64,000 nucleotides of DNA. Origin: Curtobacterium sp. MCLR17_032 (lineage in GTDB: Bacteria; Actinomycetota; Actinomycetes; Actinomycetales; Microbacteriaceae). Below, piece after piece: positions 60,934-64,000 of the stretch (positions are counted from its first letter, which is position 1; every line of letters starts with the position of its first letter). Location of the stretch: contig NZ_CP126268.1 in the NCBI RefSeq assembly GCF_003234795.2, forward strand, positions 310,001 through 374,000, written 5' to 3'. The notes below the pieces were generated by a model that saw only the letters and a program-made list of their open reading frames with translations, had not been told where the DNA came from and did not search any database. Made by a program: the position numbers and the translations under genes.

Positions 60934-61628
60934 CCGACGACGCTCGCCGCCAGCACGATGTAGAGCACGGCCAGGTCGGCGGGCAGCGCGTCAGCGGTGA
61001 ACGCGGTGCCGAGCGCCTGCCCGATCCGGTCCGGTCCCTCGACCAGGAACGACAGGACCGCCATCGGGATCGGCGGCACCACGGCCCACCACAGGGTGAG
61101 GTGCAGCGGGTTCACCGGTCCGGCCTTGCGGGTCGCGACGTTGCCGATCGCCCAGCCGAGGGCACCGCAGAGCACGAGCACGACGGGCAACAGCGCGGCG
61201 GTCTGGGCCCGGTGCAGGGCGATCACGGCGAGGGCCGCCACCGCGACCGAGACGCCGACCACCTGCCGCGCGCTGAGGCGTTCGCGGAGCAGGACACCGG
61301 CGAGCAGCACGGTGAACGGCGCCGACGCCTGCACCACGAGCGAGGCCAACCCCGAGGGCATGCCGGCCGCCATGCCCAGGTAGAGGAACGCGAACTGCAG
61401 CACTCCGAGGGTCGCGCCGACCAGGACGATCCACCGGAACGGGATCGGCGGCCGCGGGACGAACAGCAGCGTCGGGATGGCGAGCAGCGTGAACCGGAGC
61501 GCGGCGAGCAGGAACGGCGGGTAGTGCTCGAGGGCGATCGCCGTCGCGGGGAAGTTCAGTCCCCAGGCGACGGCGACGACGAGGGCCAGGATGCGGTCGC
61601 GGAGCAGCACCGGACGATCGTCCCGCAC
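60591..61628 (-). CDS. EamA/DMT family exporter with an aberrant C-terminus
   Basis: The protein has ten membrane helices in two EamA repeats (VVAVAWGLNFPATAIALEHYPPFLLAALRFTLLAIPTLL; SAPFTVLLAGVLLRERLSARQVVGV; second repeat ending FGEVPDLVEVLAGAVVVGAVLW), the size of an amino-acid or metabolite exporter of the YdcZ/RhaT-like drug/metabolite superfamily. The normal end should lie near SSRPSRR (about 60760). The frame instead runs ~55 residues further across the antisense of the acyltransferase. The GTG at 61628 was chosen; it is divergent from a LysR gene, a common arrangement for exporters. Length 345. Confidence 0.82.
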   Translation of the reverse strand: MRDDRPVLLRDRILALVVAVAWGLNFPATAIALEHYPPFLLAALRFTLLAIPTLLFVPRPPIPFRWIVLVGATLGVLQFAFLYLGMAAGMPSGLASLVVQASAPFTVLLAGVLLRERLSARQVVGVSVAVAALAVIALHRAQTAALLPVVLVLCGALGWAIGNVATRKAGPVNPLHLTLWWAVVPPIPMAVLSFLVEGPDRIGQALGTAFTADALPADLAVLYIVLAASVVGYGIWSRLMGRYPSSTVAPFSMLVPVVGVLASWAAFGEVPDLVEVLAGAVVVGAVLWSSRPSRRMRRSTGRSTNHHDSVPAASVIATASKTPTLPDAPDERNTAMTTPCQTYTP

Positions 61629-61670
61629 CCCCACGCGGTAGCACCAGCGAACGTTCCGACAGCGTCGTTG

Positions 61671-61676
61671 TAGGGT
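61671..61676 (+). promoter_or_regulatory. -10 box of the leaderless LysR gene
   Basis: TAGGGT, six bases, then ATG at 61683; no ribosome site is present. Confidence 0.6.
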
Positions 61677-61682
61677 CCCTGC

Positions 61683-62597
61683 ATGGTCGGCTTCGACATC
61701 GCCCTGCTCCCCGTCCTCCGCGAACTCGCCGAGCGGGGCAGCGTCACCGCGGTGGCGACGGCCACGCACCGGACGCCGAGCGCCGTGTCCCAGCAGCTCC
61801 GCACCCTGCAGCGCCAGGCCGGCGTCCCGCTGGTCGAGCGCGTCGGCCGCGGCGTCCGGCTCACCGAGCACGGTCGGGTCCTGGCCGGCCTCGCCACCGG
61901 CGTCGCCACCGCCCTGGCGACCGTCGAGTCCGCGTGGAGCGAGCACCTGGCCGGGGCCACCGGCACGGTCGACCTGGCGGTGTTCCCCTCGGCCGCCGAA
62001 CTGCTGCTGCCCGGCCTGCTCACGCGGATGCGCGCACACCCCGGCATCGCCCTGCAGCTCTCCGACGTCGACGTCAGCGAGGGGGAGTTCGCCCCGCTCA
62101 CCGCGGACCACGACGTCGTCATCGGTCACCGCCCGGACGGTGCCCGCGGCGCGGACCGCCGGAGCGTCGAGACCGTCCCGCTGCTCCGGGAACCGCTCGA
62201 CGTCGCCCTGCCGCTCGACCACCCGCTGGCCGGTCGGCAGCGCGTGGGGATCGAGGACGTGGTCGGCGCGACGTGGATCGGCGTGCCGGAGGACTACCCG
62301 ATCGACCGGGTGCTCACCGCGATGGCCGCCGCGACGGACGCGCCACCCGAGGTCGCCTTCCGCACCATCCACCTGCCCGTGATCGAGAACCTGGTGGCGG
62401 CCGGGCACGGCATCGCACTCGTGCCGCGGTACACCTCGCGGACGCGTGCGCCCGGCCGGTTCCGACTGGCGACCCTGGCCGACGTGCGCGCCGGTCGGCG
62501 GATCGAGGCCCTCGTCCGCCCCGACCGGGCCGTCCGTCCCGCGGTCCGGGTCGTCCTGGAGGCCCTGGTCGCCGAGGCCACGTCCGTCACCTCCTGA
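61683..62597 (+). CDS. LysR family regulator divergent from the EamA exporter
   Basis: The 304-residue protein has a LysR-type helix-turn-helix (LPVLRELAERGSVTAVATATHRTPSAVSQQLRTLQRQAGVPLVERVGRGVRLTEHG) and a PBP2-like effector domain (VDLAVFPSAAELLLPGLL to ALVPRYTSRTR). The divergent EamA-type exporter starts 54 bp away, so it is the likely target, activated when its export substrate builds up. TAGGGT six bases before the ATG suggests a leaderless mRNA. Confidence 0.88.
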   Translation: MVGFDIALLPVLRELAERGSVTAVATATHRTPSAVSQQLRTLQRQAGVPLVERVGRGVRLTEHGRVLAGLATGVATALATVESAWSEHLAGATGTVDLAVFPSAAELLLPGLLTRMRAHPGIALQLSDVDVSEGEFAPLTADHDVVIGHRPDGARGADRRSVETVPLLREPLDVALPLDHPLAGRQRVGIEDVVGATWIGVPEDYPIDRVLTAMAAATDAPPEVAFRTIHLPVIENLVAAGHGIALVPRYTSRTRAPGRFRLATLADVRAGRRIEALVRPDRAVRPAVRVVLEALVAEATSVTS

Positions 62598-62893
62598 GGC
62601 GCCCCCGGCCCGCACCCCGTCGCTACGCACGATGCGTATTGCCGTGTTCGCCAGGAGCCGCTACGCTTCAGGCGTAGCACGGGGGGTGTTACGGGGCGAC
62701 CGGTCGTCCGGAGCGTGGTTGAGGGGGTCGGGTGATCGGGCTGCATCGTCAGCCCGATCGCGCGAACGACGCGACGACCGGCCCGCCCCGCCCTTCCGGC
62801 TCGACCGTGGCCGTTCGTCCGCGCGCGCTCGACCGTGCCCACTCGACCGTGCGCGACCGCCGGGGCAGTGCCCAGGACGGGCCGACCGGCGTC
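62598..62893. other. 296-bp intergenic region with a small hairpin
   Basis: Convergent genes flank this stretch. GCTACGC (62660-62666) pairs with GCGTAGC (62672-62678) over five bases. CTCGACCGTG occurs three times (62800, 62828, 62842). No gene with support was seen. Confidence 0.5.
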
Positions 62894-63340
62894 TCAGGGC
62901 CGGCCGCGCGCCTCCTCGATCTCCCGCAGGAGCGCCGTCAGGCGGTCCAGGTGCTCCGCCGTCACGTCCTGGTTGAGCGTCCGCGCCGCGTAGAGGCTGA
63001 CCGGGCTGGTCCGCTCCGCCAGCGTGAACCGCAGTGCGGCGTCGATCGTCTCCGTGAGCTGGCTCTCCGGCCCGGTCAGGTACGACGGGTCGATCTCGAA
63101 GTACTCCGCGACGGCCCGCAGCAGTCGCTCGTCGTCGACCACGTACCGGTTGCCCAGACGCATGTACTCCCACCGAGAGCGGCTGAGCTTCACGTCCCGG
63201 TCCGCCAACCAGTCGCGGATCTTCGGGTACGTCACCGGGCCGCCGTCGGGCGCGGTGACGGTGCTGCAGAGCAGGTGCAGCTTGCGGGCGAGCTCCGCGC
63301 GCTGGGTCTGCTGCGCGGCGGTGAGCTTCTCGTGACTCAT
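62894..63340 (-). CDS. EspR-like helix-turn-helix protein
   Basis: The 148-residue protein has a start (AQQTQRAELARKLHLLCSTVTAPDGGPVTYPKIRDWLADRDVKLSRSRWEYMRLGNRYVVDDERLLRAVAEYFEIDPSYLTG) that fits the EspR/Lsr2-era class of actinobacterial XRE-like DNA-binding proteins: a long first helix, an HTH in which the recognition helix includes SRSRWEYM, and a C-terminal dimer part (~90-148). Such proteins act as regulators or nucleoid-associated factors. Its ATG overlaps the stop of the preceding membrane-protein gene (ATGA, 63337-63340), so the two are co-translated. Confidence 0.75.
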   Translation of the reverse strand: MSHEKLTAAQQTQRAELARKLHLLCSTVTAPDGGPVTYPKIRDWLADRDVKLSRSRWEYMRLGNRYVVDDERLLRAVAEYFEIDPSYLTGPESQLTETIDAALRFTLAERTSPVSLYAARTLNQDVTAEHLDRLTALLREIEEARGRP

Positions 63341-64000
63341 GGGGTGGACTCGATCCGTTCCGGGTCTCGTGCGGGGTGCTCGTCGTCGGGCCGGTTGAGG
63401 TCGTCTGGCCGGCCGAGATCGTCGGGTCTGCTGAGGTCCTCGATCAGCGAGTCCGTGACGCCGGTCGTCGCGGCGACGCCCATCATGCGGATGACCACAC
63501 GTTCGTACCCGCGTGGCCGGAACTGACGCAACCGGATGTTGTCCTCCAGCTCTGCCCACCGCTGGTAGAGCGCGACCTCGGCCTCTTCGCCCCGGCTGCG
63601 GAACGCATGCCGCCGTCGGACGCTCCGCGGGTACACGCTGAACTCGGGGTGCGCCTCCATCGCGCGGTCGGTGATCGGCAGGCTCACCAGCAGGAGCAGG
63701 CGACGCCAGACCGGCACGACGACCGGGCGGGCGGCCGCGAACACGACCCCGGCCGCGGTCAGGCTGGCCATCGACACGACGGCCACCTCCCACAGCGGGT
63801 CGACGATGCCCGACATCGCGAAGTCCCGGTCGACGAACAGCCGCACCGCTCCGGCGGCCAGGCTCTCGGTGATCCAGGCGAGGTCGACGAGCGCGGCGAG
63901 GCCGATCAGCCAGACGCCCCAGCGGGTCGTCCACTCGCCGTACAGCGGCAGCCCCCGGAACGCCACCGCGGCGACCTGCACGCCGTACAGCCCGACGCAG
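63337..64000 (-). CDS. Multi-helix membrane protein, 5' end outside window (MAB_1171c-like)
   Basis: The frame is open to the right edge of the window, so the N-terminus is missing. Membrane helices are visible at WLIGLAALVDLAWITESLAAG and VAVVSMASLTAAGVVFAAARPVVVP, followed by a cytoplasmic part with PVWRRLLLLVSLPITDRAMEAHPEF and EEAEVALYQRWAELEDNIRLRQF. This resembles the actinobacterial MAB_1171c family of putative transporters, whose neighbours are often HTH proteins, as here. The C-terminus has degenerate RPDDL-type repeats (SRPDDLGRPDDLNRPDDEH). Confidence 0.6.
   Translation of the reverse strand, partial: CVGLYGVQVAAVAFRGLPLYGEWTTRWGVWLIGLAALVDLAWITESLAAGAVRLFVDRDFAMSGIVDPLWEVAVVSMASLTAAGVVFAAARPVVVPVWRRLLLLVSLPITDRAMEAHPEFSVYPRSVRRRHAFRSRGEEAEVALYQRWAELEDNIRLRQFRPRGYERVVIRMMGVAATTGVTDSLIEDLSRPDDLGRPDDLNRPDDEHPARDPERIESTP

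Overview
The window is very GC-rich, with dense short-spaced genes, many GTG starts and many start codons placed 6-8 bases after a -10 box. Gene content (Ku/LigD end joining, phosphoketolase, DUF1206, GAF-tailed Ser/Thr kinase, GH15, trehalose-synthase-like GH13, an LAxTG-anchored surface protein) points to an actinobacterium of the Microbacteriaceae. Curtobacterium or a close relative is my best guess from overall feel; nothing here fixes the genus. No rRNA, tRNA, CRISPR array, complete IS element or phage was seen.

Layout. 1-5.5 kb: tail of a GH31 glycosidase, a ROK regulator, a translationally coupled pair of small hydrophobic proteins, a GT2 glycosyltransferase, and an operon of three envelope/stress proteins (amphipathic-repeat protein, holin-like protein, DUF3618). 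5.6-9.3 kb: HAD phosphatase, GNAT acetyltransferase, and a TetR-efflux pump operon. 9.3-14.8 kb: a nucleoside-salvage locus (LacI regulator divergent from nucleoside hydrolase, permease and ribokinase, with two operators between), then a Ppx/GppA phosphatase. 15-23 kb: small membrane protein, cupin, monooxygenase-like membrane protein, then the Ku and LigD genes around two other genes. 23-28 kb: TIM-barrel isomerase, FAH-family protein, GtrA-like flippase, phosphoketolase. 28-35 kb: secreted proteins, DUF1992, a cation exchanger, GH15, RtcB, and two tandem related secreted proteins separated by 28 consecutive G. 35-42 kb: DUF1206, kinase-GAF, trehalose-synthase-like GH13, SMP-30, alpha/beta hydrolase. 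42-48 kb: a Dps-SDR-FAD reductase operon, MarR regulator, FMN reductase, GH13 alpha-glucosidase. 48-55 kb: LAxTG surface protein with DUF11 repeats, membrane proteins, two MFS transporters, a LysR regulator. 55-64 kb: secreted protein, CDF cation efflux, DUF4166, TIGR01777 epimerase, a glycosyltransferase-acyltransferase pair that looks inserted, EamA exporter, LysR, and an HTH/membrane pair cut by the window edge.

How the genes work together. Four glycosidases (GH31, GH15, two GH13) suggest handling of plant or storage alpha-glucans and trehalose. Nucleosides are split to base plus ribose, and ribose is phosphorylated; the pentose phosphates could feed the phosphoketolase. Ku and LigD give non-homologous end joining. 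Dps, SDR and FAD reductase form a stress operon.

The most interesting signals are not protein functions: (1) a repeated TAnnnT-N6/7-start codon arrangement implying many leaderless mRNAs; (2) a conserved stem sequence (GACGGACGGGAGGC) reused in five terminator hairpins, with its core scattered elsewhere; (3) a 28-G homopolymer between two related secreted-protein genes; (4) two copies of a ~70-bp palindromic element, one flanked by a 40-bp duplication of the ppx 3' end; (5) acyltransferase and EamA genes that run into each other's antisense strand for 343 bp.
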